Translations under genes and position numbers: made by a program
Shown here: piece by piece, positions 55,230 to 64,000 of the stretch
How the letters are laid out: every line of letters begins with the position of its first letter
Position numbering within the stretch: position 1 is the stretch's first letter
The notes under the pieces: generated by a model
Database searches by the model: none
The model's input: the letters and a program-made list of their open reading frames with translations, nothing else
What the model was told of the DNA's origin: nothing
Source of the DNA: CAYVBJ01 sp964517005
Lineage (GTDB): Bacteria > Bacteroidota > Rhodothermia > Balneolales > Balneolaceae
DNA length: 64,000 nt
Assembly (NCBI GenBank): GCA_964517005.1
Contig: CAZFAJ010000006.1
Span: forward strand, 1-64,000
Direction: 5' to 3'

Positions 55230-55419
55230 TAATTAATTGTTACAATTGGGATTAAGTTTCAAACTATAAGGTATCAATTTTGCTGTAGTTTGGAAACGTA
55301 GTTTTATGAAAATTTCAATGATTAAAAACTAACAGGATCTTGTTATATTGTACGCACTGTATTATTCGTTATAAAACTCTTTACAGTTCATAAAAACATA
55401 AACAGATATATAATTATCC

Positions 55420-56991
55420 TTGAAATTTACTGATTTAAAACTATCTGAATCCATTCAGGCGGGATTGAGAGATGTTAATTTTACCGAGCCTACCGCAATT
55501 CAGGAAAAATCAATCCCATCTATTTTAGAAGGTAAAGATTTGATAGGCACCGCACAAACAGGCACAGGAAAAACAGGTGCCTTCGTAATTCCACTCATGG
55601 AAAAAATATTAAACAGCGACCGCGAAGGTATAAAGGCGCTGATACTTTCCCCGACAAGAGAACTTGCAAAACAGATTGATGAAGAGATCTTTGCTATCGG
55701 GTATCACTCCGAAATATCTTCTGCGACCGTTATAGGAGGGAGTGATTTTTCACAACAGGCTAAAGCATTAAAAGCCGGGGTAGATATTATCGTGGCAACG
55801 CCGGGAAGACTCATTGATCAGAAAAAGGTGTTAAACATCGATTTTTCAAAAATTCAATTCCTGGTGCTGGATGAGGCCGATCGCATGCTCGATATGGGTT
55901 TTTTACCGGATATGAAAAAAATCATATCCTGGTTACCCGACGATCGTCAGACATTGCTCTTTTCTGCCACCATGCCGGGTGAGATAAGAAAACTCTCGAA
56001 AGACATTATGAAAAGCCCGGTAAATGTTGAGACCGAGCGTCAAAAGCCTACCGAGAGCGTGGAACAGCGTGCGTATTTCCTTAGAAGCAATCAAAAAGTG
56101 CCGCTCATCAAAAAAATATTCAACACAATTCAATGGGATTCCTGTATCATCTTTACATCAACCAAAAAAGGTACGGATGAACTTCAGCGATTACTGAAAA
56201 AAGAGGGGATACAGGCAGCAAGTATTCATGGTGACAGGACCCAGGATGAAAGAAATAAAGCACTACAAGACTTTAAAAATGGCACCTATCCCGTAATTGT
56301 AGCCACCGATGTTCTTGCCAGGGGAATAGATATAAAAGGAGTTTCAATGATCGTGAATTACGACGTTCCAAAAACTTCCGATGATTACATTCATAGAATT
56401 GGAAGATCCGGCAGGTATGATCAAACAGGTATTGCGGTCACTTTCATCACAAAAAGGGATAACCGGTTGTTTGGTAGTATTGATAATATAAAAGGCAATA
56501 AAATTAAGAAAATTTCGGTACCTGAAAATTTCGATGAGAAATCGCAATTTTCTTGGGATGATGATTTTAAATCTTCTGCCAAATCAGATAGCAGAGATGC
56601 TAAAAGTAAATCAGACGGTAAGCAAGCGAGAAAAGAAGTTTCTTCTAAAAAACCAGAACAAAAACAGGAGAAACCAAAAAGAAAATATACGTCCAGAAGT
56701 AAACGGGAACGGGACAAAAAAAGAGAAGAAAGTACAAAAGAAGAACGCGCCCCAAAAACGAAAGAAAAAACCACAGAAAAGCGTGAACACAGGAAAACAG
56801 TAAATGGCAGCGGTAAAGAAGAGCCAAAAAAAGAACGTGGAAAGAACACAAAACGAACTGATGAGCCAGCTTTTCCAATACCGCCAATCATTGAAAAAGC
56901 GACTGCAAGGAATAAAAATGTAAGAAAACCGTCGAAGGGAATCTGGGGCCTGGTAAAATCGTTACTTCCAAAACTCGGTAAAAAAAACTGA
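55420..56991 (+). CDS. DEAD-box RNA helicase (RhlE-like)
   Basis: The 523-residue helicase has the Q motif (FTEPTAIQEKSI), motif I AQTGTGKT, Ia PTRELAKQ, DEAD, SAT, and the C-terminal RGIDIKGV and HRIGRSGR. A low-complexity, Lys/Arg/Glu-rich tail (about 385-500) follows the core, giving an RNA-binding extension. Such proteins remodel ribosome precursors or mRNA, often in cold. The start is a TTG at 55420. It is four bases from the PlsC gene, so the two are co-transcribed. Confidence 0.93.
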   Translation: MKFTDLKLSESIQAGLRDVNFTEPTAIQEKSIPSILEGKDLIGTAQTGTGKTGAFVIPLMEKILNSDREGIKALILSPTRELAKQIDEEIFAIGYHSEISSATVIGGSDFSQQAKALKAGVDIIVATPGRLIDQKKVLNIDFSKIQFLVLDEADRMLDMGFLPDMKKIISWLPDDRQTLLFSATMPGEIRKLSKDIMKSPVNVETERQKPTESVEQRAYFLRSNQKVPLIKKIFNTIQWDSCIIFTSTKKGTDELQRLLKKEGIQAASIHGDRTQDERNKALQDFKNGTYPVIVATDVLARGIDIKGVSMIVNYDVPKTSDDYIHRIGRSGRYDQTGIAVTFITKRDNRLFGSIDNIKGNKIKKISVPENFDEKSQFSWDDDFKSSAKSDSRDAKSKSDGKQARKEVSSKKPEQKQEKPKRKYTSRSKRERDKKREESTKEERAPKTKEKTTEKREHRKTVNGSGKEEPKKERGKNTKRTDEPAFPIPPIIEKATARNKNVRKPSKGIWGLVKSLLPKLGKKN

Positions 56992-56995
56992 CATC

Positions 56996-57769
56996 ATGAA
57001 CTCCTTCAGTTCGATACTGATATGGATTGGAATTGTCCTGTTAATCCTGATCTGGATACCGGTATTAGCTATCAGAAGAGTATTTGACAGAGATCCTGCC
57101 TTATATCATACAGGGAAGCTCTTTCGGAAACTGGGACACGTAATTTCAAAAATTAATCCAAATTGGAAAATTGAGATTGAAGGAAATACGGACATCAATG
57201 ACCGGGAACCTTTCATCATTGTATCGAACCATATGTCGAATGCAGACATACCGTTAATTTCAAACTTGCCCTGGGAGATGAAGTGGGTTGCAAAAAAAGA
57301 GTTGTTCGATGTCCCGGTAATTGGCTGGCTGATGAAGCTTGCCGGCGATATATCTGTAGACCGGGAGGCGAAAGACAGAAGGGCAGTAACATTAAAAAGA
57401 TGCATCTACTATCTGGACAGAAATTGTTCAGTAATATTTTTTCCGGAAGGCACTCGCTCAAGAGATGGAAATCTTAACAGATTTACCAATGGGGCTTTTG
57501 ATCTTGCGATTCGGAAAAACATTGATGTGCTTCCGTTAGCTATTGATGGGACGAAAGACTGTTTACCTAAAAAGTCCTGGAAATTTAAACCTGGTGTACA
57601 TGTCAGATTAAAAGTTCTGGAGCCGGTTTCAAGCAGAGGGTATTCCAAAAAACAGGCTGCGGAGTTTTCCGAATATGTTCGGATGAAAATACGGAATCAA
57701 TTGGCTGAGTGGAGAAATGAACCGGTTGAATCTGTTGACAATACCCTTACCAGGCTGAAAGAGAAATAA
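56996..57769 (+). CDS. 1-acyl-sn-glycerol-3-phosphate acyltransferase (PlsC-like)
   Basis: The 257-residue membrane protein has an N-terminal helix (about 5-26) and the PlsC motifs: NHMSNADI (NHx4D, motif I), VDREAKDRR region, and FFPEGTRSRDG (motif III). It transfers an acyl chain to lysophosphatidic acid in phospholipid synthesis, at the inner membrane. Family members can act on other lysolipids, so exact substrate is inferred. It follows the DEAD-box gene by four bases. Confidence 0.88.
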   Translation: MNSFSSILIWIGIVLLILIWIPVLAIRRVFDRDPALYHTGKLFRKLGHVISKINPNWKIEIEGNTDINDREPFIIVSNHMSNADIPLISNLPWEMKWVAKKELFDVPVIGWLMKLAGDISVDREAKDRRAVTLKRCIYYLDRNCSVIFFPEGTRSRDGNLNRFTNGAFDLAIRKNIDVLPLAIDGTKDCLPKKSWKFKPGVHVRLKVLEPVSSRGYSKKQAAEFSEYVRMKIRNQLAEWRNEPVESVDNTLTRLKEK

Positions 57770-57810
57770 CTTTGATTGGATGTGCGGCGACTAAAAATCG
57801 GATAACTGAA

Positions 57811-58266
57811 TTAATTATTGCCTTGTTCCTGATTTGTATCGGTTTCATTTAATTCTGAACTGTCCACAGAAGAATCCGCTACTTTATGGTTTTTACGTAA
57901 GATCATCCAGCTTACAACAACTCCAAGCATCGACAGAACCAGTGCAGATGATGCATAGAATGGTGATTCTGTATTTAGAAGATATTGCAGCTGGCTTACC
58001 CTCAATATGAACAGGAGAAGAGTGTACGAGATTATGACACCGTAGATGTGTTTGTGTCCTATTGAACCGGCCATCATACCGCCAAAAAATGATGTGAAAG
58101 CTGTACTCAAGACGAGAAACAACGGCCACCAAAATCCCGGGAAGGAACTATAGCCAATGAACATAATTTCAGTCTTGAAATAGATAGATATGATCAGGCG
58201 GATAAATGCATCAAGTGCAATTACTGATGAGAGTCCGCCAACTATACCATAGATAGATTGTTTCAT
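57811..58266 (-). CDS. Four-helix membrane protein, unknown
   Basis: No family is recognised. The 151 residues include four hydrophobic helices (about 7-30, 47-68, 74-92, 102-121), a Gly-rich FFGGMMAGSIGHKH loop between helices 2 and 3, and a charged, Asn/Asp/Ser-rich C-terminal tail (about 125-151). It begins five bases after the TPR gene upstream on the same strand and is probably co-transcribed with it. An inner-membrane location is likely. Confidence 0.72.
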   Translation of the reverse strand: MKQSIYGIVGGLSSVIALDAFIRLIISIYFKTEIMFIGYSSFPGFWWPLFLVLSTAFTSFFGGMMAGSIGHKHIYGVIISYTLLLFILRVSQLQYLLNTESPFYASSALVLSMLGVVVSWMILRKNHKVADSSVDSSELNETDTNQEQGNN

Positions 58267-58271
58267 GTTGT

Positions 58272-58958
58272 TCAGCTATTGACTGCCAGATACCCTTTTA
58301 ATCGTTGTGCTTCAGTGGAATACTGGCTTCCGGGATAATTGTCAAGAATAGCCGAAAGCAGCTGATCTGCTTTTTGACTGTTACCGGCTTCCAGATATGC
58401 CTCAGCAGCATGAAAGTAGTTCTCAGGTGTTGTTACATCATTCTCATTCCATTCCGCAGCTTCTTCATATTTTCTGGCTGCCCTCTCAAAATCTTCAATT
58501 TCCATTAAAATAACTGCATGGAAGGTTATAGGTGCTACTCCCAGGATTCCATCAGGAGGTGAAAAACGATTGATGAATTCCAAAGCCGGGTCATAATTTT
58601 CCATTTCAAAATGTACAACAGCAGCATAGTAATTAGCGAGATTACCAGCATTCGTATTCGGATAATTATTTGCTATCTGAATAAATCCGGCAGTAAGCTC
58701 GTCGTCATCACCATCAAGAGCTTTATCCAGTTCACCATCGGAAAAATAAGTTTCGGCAATCCCCATCAGGTTACGGGCTTCCTCTTCTTGCTGAGCAGAA
58801 TAGATGAAATAACCAATTAGCAGTCCAATTATCAGCACAACGCCAACGCTGCTACCGATGACTGCGGCCTTATTATTTTGATAGAAATGCATGAAGCGAG
58901 AACTATACTCAATCAGCAGATCCTGCTCCATTTCTTCTTTAGAAAGTCTTTTACTCAT
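58272..58958 (-). CDS. Membrane-anchored TPR protein (YfgM-like)
   Basis: The 228-residue protein has a cytoplasmic N-terminus, one transmembrane helix (about 33-53) and a periplasmic array of tetratricopeptide-like repeats (about 60-220; YYAAVVHFEMENYDPALEFI, FERAARKYEEAAEW, YFHAAEAYLEAGNSQKADQLL). This matches the TPR_21/YfgM-type proteins that associate with the Sec translocon and periplasmic chaperones. The family call is pattern-based. It heads a two-gene unit with the four-helix protein. Confidence 0.8.
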   Translation of the reverse strand: MSKRLSKEEMEQDLLIEYSSRFMHFYQNNKAAVIGSSVGVVLIIGLLIGYFIYSAQQEEEARNLMGIAETYFSDGELDKALDGDDDELTAGFIQIANNYPNTNAGNLANYYAAVVHFEMENYDPALEFINRFSPPDGILGVAPITFHAVILMEIEDFERAARKYEEAAEWNENDVTTPENYFHAAEAYLEAGNSQKADQLLSAILDNYPGSQYSTEAQRLKGYLAVNS

Positions 58959-59097
58959 GTATTTTTATAACGTTTAGGTGAAAATGTTAACAGAACAACA
59001 AATTATCACTGTTTTATCTTTAAACCAAGTTCCCAAAGCGGATTTAATTCCGCACATATTATTTACATAGAGTTCTGAAAATCGTTAAATTGGCTTT

Positions 59098-61113
59098 ATG
59101 AAAAAATTTGTTTTACGTAATGATTTTGAGCAGGAGGGGGAGAAGAGTTATCGTCTTGATTATAGAGAATTACTGAATGAAGCCCAGTATCAGGCTGTAT
59201 TTCACACTGGCGGACCGGCCCTTGTAATTGCGGGTGCCGGTACGGGTAAAACCCGGACACTTGTCTACCGTGTAGCCCGATTAATTGAAAGTGGTGTTCC
59301 TCCGGAAGAGATTTTATTACTTACATTTACCCGAAAAGCTGCCGGGGAAATGTTGCGCAGGGCTTCTGTGATACTTGATGAAAGATGCTCAAGAGTTAAA
59401 GGCGGAACATTTCACTATTACTGTAGTCAGCTGCTTCATACATATGCTGATTTTACCGGCTATCCATCCAATTTTACCATTATAGATACAGCTGATGCAA
59501 CGGATACGATTCAGCTGATCCGCTCACAAATTGGTGTCCCAAAAAACAAAAAACGTTTCCCAAATAAACGAACACTCTACACAATTTTCAGCAGCAGCAT
59601 CAATCGCCAGATAAGCATTGAGAATATTCTTTCTGAAGAGTATTCACAATTTCATCAGCATCTTAAAAGTATTTTAGATATTCATGATAAGTATAAGCAG
59701 TACAAAAGATTAAATCATGTTATGGATTTTGATGATCTTCTTGTGAATACAAAAATTCTCTTGCAGAAAAACAGTAAAATTCGGGAAAAAATAGCTGCGG
59801 AGAACAGGCATGTCATGGTAGATGAATACCAGGACACAAATTATCTTCAGGCAGAATTAACTGAGTTATTTAGCAGTTTTCACAATAATGTGATGGGAGT
59901 TGGTGATGATGCACAGAGCATCTACTCATTCAGGGGCGCCGACCATAAGAACATCATGCAATTTCCCGACCGGTTTCGGAATACTAAATTAATCAGGCTT
60001 GAAAGGAATTATCGTTCAACTCAATCTATTCTCGATTTGTCAAACCAGATACTGGACCAGGCCGAAGATAAATTTGATAAAAAACTATATACTGACAATG
60101 AAATGGGAGAACTCCCGGGGTTGGTAAAGGCAGCAAATTTAAATGATCAAAGCCGTTTTCTGACACAGATGATTTTAAATTTACGTGAACAGGGTCTGCA
60201 GCTTAGTGATATCGCCGTACTTTTCAGAAACGGAAGAGATTCTTTTGATCTGGAGGTCACTCTGAACAGAAAAAATATACCCTTTGTAAAATATGGAGGG
60301 CAAAAGTTTACTGAAGCAGCGCATGTTAAAGATGTTCTGGCTCATGTTCGTGTCCTGGTTAATCCGCTGGATACAATCGCCTGGAACAGAGTACTGATGC
60401 TTATAGAAGGGATAGGGCCAAAAACTGCACATGATCTTTTTGAGTGGATCAGAAACAGCGAACATCCATTCAGAGTGGATCGTGCCGGAATTGCAAGTGA
60501 CCGGTACATTGAACAACTGCAAGTGCTGGCTAAATTATTCTCCGGTTTAAACAACGTAAAGGATGATGTAGAAAAAGTTCTTGAATTGATTGTTAAATAT
60601 TACAAAAGCTTTTGTAAAAGACGATTTGATGACTATCCGAAACGGCTAAAGGATTTGGAAACATTTATTGATATATCCGGCACTTATTCAACTCTTTCCA
60701 AAATGCTGGAAGAGATTGCACTGGATCCGATCGAGTCTACTGCTGTTGAAACGGAAGGTGCAAAAAAAGACGAATCACCGCTTGTTTTGAGTACAATTCA
60801 CTCTGCGAAAGGGATGGAGTGGAATACCGTGTTCGTAATGCAGTGTCTTGACGGAATTATTCCGTCCGGCTATTCTGTAGAGGATCAAAGCAAACTGGAT
60901 GAAGAGATCAGATTGCTTTATGTGGCTTCCACGAGAGCTAAAGAACAGCTATTTTTTACTTACCCGGTACTGCACAGGGGAGGGTATGGAGATTACTTTA
61001 CAAATCCGTCCAGATTTTTAGAAGAGATCCCTGACGAGCTGATGGAACCGTGGATTTTATTGGAAGAATCAAACAGAGATCAAACTCAGAATCAGATTCA
61101 ATCGTCAAGCTGA
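59098..61113 (+). CDS. UvrD/Rep/PcrA-type ATP-dependent DNA helicase
   Basis: The 671-residue SF1A helicase has all motifs: LNEAQYQAV (Q motif), GAGTGKT (Walker A), TFTRKAAGEML, VDEYQDTN, GDDAQSIYSFRGAD, RLERNYRS, STIHSAKGMEWNTVF and RLLYVASTRAKE. It lacks a nuclease domain and is about 50-80 residues shorter than UvrD or PcrA, mainly at the C-terminus. It acts in repair or clearing proteins from DNA. Its last 16 bases overlap the convergent small gene at 61098. Confidence 0.92.
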   Translation: MKKFVLRNDFEQEGEKSYRLDYRELLNEAQYQAVFHTGGPALVIAGAGTGKTRTLVYRVARLIESGVPPEEILLLTFTRKAAGEMLRRASVILDERCSRVKGGTFHYYCSQLLHTYADFTGYPSNFTIIDTADATDTIQLIRSQIGVPKNKKRFPNKRTLYTIFSSSINRQISIENILSEEYSQFHQHLKSILDIHDKYKQYKRLNHVMDFDDLLVNTKILLQKNSKIREKIAAENRHVMVDEYQDTNYLQAELTELFSSFHNNVMGVGDDAQSIYSFRGADHKNIMQFPDRFRNTKLIRLERNYRSTQSILDLSNQILDQAEDKFDKKLYTDNEMGELPGLVKAANLNDQSRFLTQMILNLREQGLQLSDIAVLFRNGRDSFDLEVTLNRKNIPFVKYGGQKFTEAAHVKDVLAHVRVLVNPLDTIAWNRVLMLIEGIGPKTAHDLFEWIRNSEHPFRVDRAGIASDRYIEQLQVLAKLFSGLNNVKDDVEKVLELIVKYYKSFCKRRFDDYPKRLKDLETFIDISGTYSTLSKMLEEIALDPIESTAVETEGAKKDESPLVLSTIHSAKGMEWNTVFVMQCLDGIIPSGYSVEDQSKLDEEIRLLYVASTRAKEQLFFTYPVLHRGGYGDYFTNPSRFLEEIPDELMEPWILLEESNRDQTQNQIQSSS

Positions 61114-61337
61114 TTGAGAAGACGATGTTGCCTTATAATCTCTTTCGTCATCCAAAAAAGAGGTATGGGTGGAAAGATAACAGCAAACGCAATAATCAGA
61201 TTTTTTTTAGAGTGTTGAAAATCATCACTGCACATACCCGCCAAGCCTGTAATCCATAATATCGCAAGCGAAAAAATGATGATCGAAACTAAAAGGGAAC
61301 CGATAAATCCAAAGGTATTATAAAAAGACTCAAGCAT
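61098..61337 (-). CDS. Small two-helix membrane protein, unknown
   Basis: No family is recognised. The 79 residues have two hydrophobic helices (about 10-34 and 47-61), a SDDFQHSKKN loop between them, a PPIPLFWM segment and a charged C-terminal tail. The hydrophobic pattern and the proper start/stop suggest a real gene. Its 3' end overlaps the convergent helicase gene by 16 bases. It lies upstream and divergent to der. Confidence 0.65.
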   Translation of the reverse strand: MLESFYNTFGFIGSLLVSIIIFSLAILWITGLAGMCSDDFQHSKKNLIIAFAVIFPPIPLFWMTKEIIRQHRLLNQLDD

Positions 61338-61405
61338 TAGCTGATCTTAAAATTCATTAACTTATATTCAAATATCCGGAACAAGTTAATCAAACAAAAA
61401 ATAAA

Positions 61406-62713
61406 ATGTTGCCAACAGTTTCAATCGTAGGCCGTCCCAATGTCGGCAAATCAACACTGTTTAACAGATTAATCGGACAAAGACAAGCCATTGTTCACGA
61501 TGAGTATGGAGTTACAAGAGACCGGCACTACGGTGAGAGTTTCTGGAATGGCAAACCTTTTCAGGTTATTGATACTGGTGGTTATTTGCCGGATGAGATG
61601 AATGTAATTGTTTCAGGTATTCGCGAACAAGTGCACATTGCCATCTCAGAATCGGATGTAATTCTGTTTGTTGTGGACACCGCAGAAGGTATAAACACCC
61701 TTGATGAATCCGTTGCTGAAATTTTAAGAAGACAGAGCAAGCCTGTAATTGTGGTCGCAAATAAAAGCGATAATGAACGCAGAAAAATGGATTCAGCTGA
61801 GTTTTATAGCCTGGGATTCGATGAGATTTATCCCGTCTCTTCGATTAGTGGCACAGGCACAGGCGAGTTGCTTGACCGGGTTGTTGAGCTGCTTCCTGAT
61901 GCTGTTGAAGAACCTGAAGATAATCAACCTAAAATTGCTTTTCTCGGCCGCCCGAATGTCGGGAAAAGCAGTTTGATGAATTCCCTGTTAAAAAGTGAGC
62001 GCTGCATTGTAACCGAAGTTCCGGGAACAACAAGGGATTCCATAAACAGTATTATTGAATTTGAAGGACAAGAGTTAGTGATTGTTGACACAGCAGGGCT
62101 CAGAAAACGCGCTAAAGTAAAAGAGAATATTGAGTTTTTTAGTACGGTACGCACCGACCGGGCATTAAAAGAGTGTGATGTTGCCGTTTTAATGCTTGAT
62201 GCAAATATGGGGTTTGATTTACAGGATAAACGAATTCTCCGGGAAGCTGAAAAATATAACAAAGGAATTATCATTGCCCTGAATAAATGGGATCTTGTTG
62301 CGGATAAAGAGACCAATCTTTTAAAAGAATTCCAGGAATACATATACGCCGAGGTGCCCACAATGAGCTATGTACCGATAATATCAATTTCAGCAAAAAC
62401 CGGTCAGAGAGTTGAAAAAGTCTTAAAACTTGCACTGAAAGTAATGGAAGAACGGAAAAAGAAAATCTCTACCCCTAAACTTAACAATACGATCAGCTCG
62501 ATTCTGAAAGAACGGCCACTGCCTGTTAAACGAGGAAAACAGTTAAAAATTCAATATGCAACCCAGGTGAAATCAAACCCTCCGGTTTTTAAATTCTTTA
62601 TGAATAACCCTCAGGAACTTCCAGCCAACTACAGGCGGTTTATAGAGAACAAGTTGCGCGAAAACTTCGGATTTGAAGGTGTGCCTGTTACGATGACATT
62701 CAGGCAAAAGTAA
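61406..62713 (+). CDS. der: Ribosome biogenesis GTPase Der (EngA)
   Basis: Der (435 residues) has two tandem GTPase domains and a KH-like C-terminal domain. The G1 motifs are GRPNVGKST (8-16) and GRPNVGKSS (about 181-189); G3 DTGGY and DTAGL; G4 NKSD and NKWD. The KH-like domain (about 355-435) holds PVKRGKQLKIQYATQV and FKFFMNNPQELPANYRRFIEN. It helps assemble the 50S subunit. Length and order are canonical. Confidence 0.97.
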   Translation: MLPTVSIVGRPNVGKSTLFNRLIGQRQAIVHDEYGVTRDRHYGESFWNGKPFQVIDTGGYLPDEMNVIVSGIREQVHIAISESDVILFVVDTAEGINTLDESVAEILRRQSKPVIVVANKSDNERRKMDSAEFYSLGFDEIYPVSSISGTGTGELLDRVVELLPDAVEEPEDNQPKIAFLGRPNVGKSSLMNSLLKSERCIVTEVPGTTRDSINSIIEFEGQELVIVDTAGLRKRAKVKENIEFFSTVRTDRALKECDVAVLMLDANMGFDLQDKRILREAEKYNKGIIIALNKWDLVADKETNLLKEFQEYIYAEVPTMSYVPIISISAKTGQRVEKVLKLALKVMEERKKKISTPKLNNTISSILKERPLPVKRGKQLKIQYATQVKSNPPVFKFFMNNPQELPANYRRFIENKLRENFGFEGVPVTMTFRQK

Positions 62714-62801
62714 ATGAAAAATAAGTGAAAACCTTTTGAACAGTAGATATATAAGGTTTATTTTAAAGACTTAATTCTCAGATAAATATTTAAAACGAAT
62801 C

Positions 62802-63497
62802 ATGATGCACGATAATCTTGAACAGCCGGTAGTCAATGCATTAAATGAAGATTACAGACGGGAACGTAAACTTTCGTTTCTGGAAAATTTATATCTTCCG
62901 GAAATATTTAAAGGCCTTTGGTATTCTTTAAAAGAATTATTTGCACCAAAATTTACAATGAACTATCCCGAAGAAAAATGGGATCCGCCTGCGATATTCC
63001 GGGGCCGGCCGGTGCTTGTAGAAGACGATGGAAAGGAGCGATGTGTAGCTTGCGGACTGTGTGCAAGGGCATGTCCGCCATTGGCAATAAGCATGCAGGC
63101 CGATGAAAATATTGAAGACCCCAAAGAGAGATATCCCGATTTCTTTGAAATAAATATGCTGCGATGTATTTACTGCGGGTATTGTGAAGAAGTTTGTCCT
63201 GAAGAAGCAATTGTAATGAGTAAAGATTACGACATCGTTTTTGAATCAAGAGATGAAGCTGTATATGATAAAGAACGATTACTTGTTCCAAAAGAGGATT
63301 TAAAAGAGAGACTTGATTATCTGAAAGAGTACCGGAACAGACAGTTTGGCCAATTCTGGGATTTCCAGGAAGAGAACAATATCCACTCCGTGCGGGATCG
63401 TGATAAAGAGTGGAATACTGGCCTTTCTCTTGTAGATATGCTTGAGCAACAGAAGAAAAATGATGCAACACAAGCAAAATCGGACTGGAAGCGATAA
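62802..63497 (+). CDS. nuoI: NADH-quinone oxidoreductase subunit I (NuoI)
   Basis: This 231-residue protein contains two 4Fe-4S ferredoxin motifs, CVACGLCARACPP and CIYCGYCEEVCPEEA, with the flanking PEEKWDPPAIFRGRPVL and PDFFEINMLRC segments of complex I subunit I. It conducts electrons to the quinone site in the peripheral arm. A charged extension (about 160-231) follows the second cluster. The neighbouring nuo genes are not here (der precedes it, a DinB-like gene follows), so the operon seems dispersed. Confidence 0.9.
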   Translation: MMHDNLEQPVVNALNEDYRRERKLSFLENLYLPEIFKGLWYSLKELFAPKFTMNYPEEKWDPPAIFRGRPVLVEDDGKERCVACGLCARACPPLAISMQADENIEDPKERYPDFFEINMLRCIYCGYCEEVCPEEAIVMSKDYDIVFESRDEAVYDKERLLVPKEDLKERLDYLKEYRNRQFGQFWDFQEENNIHSVRDRDKEWNTGLSLVDMLEQQKKNDATQAKSDWKR

Positions 63498-63531
63498 ACC
63501 AATTTAATCTGGATTGATTAATCTCTGTATA

Positions 63532-64000
63532 ATGGCCAATAAAGAAGTAACACAGGAAAAATATGAGCAGCTATTAGAGGATGCCTCTTACCTGCAAGAT
63601 GAATCCGAAGCCCTAAAATATGTGATTGACAGTATTCCTTACGATGAGTCACCACCGGATCAACTGTCTGTGAAGGAGAGCCTGCAGTTACTTGATCATG
63701 CGCAAAAAAACTATTTCAGGCCGATTATTGAGCGTGTATTAAACGAGAACAGACCCGTATACCTTGGTAAGTTCGAACATTTTGTAGACTCATTTTCCGG
63801 CGAGAAAGATGTATCGATTCATAAATTACTGGATAAGATCGGTACCCACAGGGCAGCATTATTAAACCTGTTTAGTAATATATCTCTCATTAACTGGGAA
63901 AAAAATTTATACGATAAGAACAATAATCCGATTACTCTTTTTGAATTTGCACAGTCAATGATTAAAAATGATCGTCAAATTCTCAAAAATATTGCAGATC
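63532..64000 (+). CDS. DinB-like domain protein (3' end outside window)
   Basis: An open frame starts at ATG 63532, 34 bases after nuoI, and runs to the end of the window (156 residues, no stop). The visible sequence has helices that resemble the DinB four-helix bundle: SVKESLQLLDHAQKNYFRPII, HKLLDKIGTHRAALLNLFSNI in pieces, and ITLFEFAQSMIKNDRQIL. DinB-like proteins bind divalent metals with three His; His55 and a His in KIGTHRAALL are visible. The function is unknown; it may be thiol-transferase-like. Confidence 0.6.
   Translation, partial: MANKEVTQEKYEQLLEDASYLQDESEALKYVIDSIPYDESPPDQLSVKESLQLLDHAQKNYFRPIIERVLNENRPVYLGKFEHFVDSFSGEKDVSIHKLLDKIGTHRAALLNLFSNISLINWEKNLYDKNNNPITLFEFAQSMIKNDRQILKNIAD

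Noticed and set aside
56421..56891. Long minus-strand open frame opposite the DEAD-box tail
   Set aside because: It is the antisense of a Lys/Glu-rich low-complexity tail, which yields Phe/Leu/Ser-rich artefacts.
1..64000. CRISPR arrays, insertion sequences, prophage and toxin-antitoxin or defence clusters
   Set aside because: I looked for regularly spaced repeats, transposase motifs, integrases and nuclease/ATPase clusters and saw none; the RecBCD and UvrD-like genes are housekeeping repair.

Overview
This window looks like a chromosomal stretch from a moderately AT-rich, Gram-negative bacterium of the Bacteroidota/FCB type; my best guess is Balneolota (Balneolia). The reasons are: Bacteroidota-style promoters (TTG, 22-23 nt, TAnnTTTG) ahead of three genes; frequent TTG/GTG starts with weak ribosome binding sites; outer-membrane proteins and lipoproteins; a GWxTD-family secreted protein; an AUR1/PAP2-type enzyme suggestive of sphingolipid-like lipids; and a RecBCD enzyme. 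The species assignment is inference. No phage, insertion sequence, CRISPR array or recognisable defence island was found; nearly all of the DNA is housekeeping or conserved lineage-specific genes.

Layout. 1-60: 3' end of a tRNA (probably Ser) and its terminator. 121-11361 (mostly +): TolC-like channel and MlaC-like lipid-binding protein, a two-gene HTTM-like membrane pair, a minus-strand flippase-like membrane protein divergent from a GT4 glycosyltransferase, an MMPL/RND exporter, recO, an HtrA protease and an LPP20-like lipoprotein. 11433-20797: icd (-), a small membrane protein, mutL and a queuosine mannosyltransferase homologue (+), then dnaB, a family-4 UDG, mtaB and an AspH-type hydroxylase (-). 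21069-27838: a six-SLBB polysaccharide export protein (+), galE, a two-component pair, an Hpt protein and an acyl-CoA thioesterase (-). 28106-39966 (+): a ParA with a ribbon-helix-helix-like partner, a small antisense gene, then recC-recB-pgm-recD. 40263-44192 (-): GWxTD protein, pdxA, a methyltransferase and ftsE. 44342-50258 (+): a biotin-dependent carboxylase beta subunit and three consecutive secreted amidohydrolase-fold proteins. 50284-64000: PAP2/AUR1 protein, TetR with an AhpD-like target, GNAT, queG, FKBP lipoprotein, DEAD-box helicase, PlsC acyltransferase, small membrane/TPR proteins, UvrD-like helicase, der, nuoI and the start of a DinB-like gene.

How they fit together. DNA maintenance is strongly represented (RecO, MutL, DnaB, UDG, RecBCD, UvrD-like, ParA). 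tRNA modification appears three times (QueG, queuosine mannosyltransferase homologue, MtaB), and QueG plus the mannosyltransferase suggest a hypermodified queuosine in a bacterium. Envelope lipid and glycan handling is the other theme. The most notable deviations are a MutL whose C-terminal endonuclease motifs are degraded (Lys at the key Glu of DQHA-x2-E), a family-4 UDG without its usual iron-sulfur cysteines, a ParA paired with an unfamiliar RHH-like protein, phosphoglucomutase inserted between recB and recD, and a triple amidohydrolase array in which only the middle member keeps its metal ligands. All calls were made by eye, without database searches.
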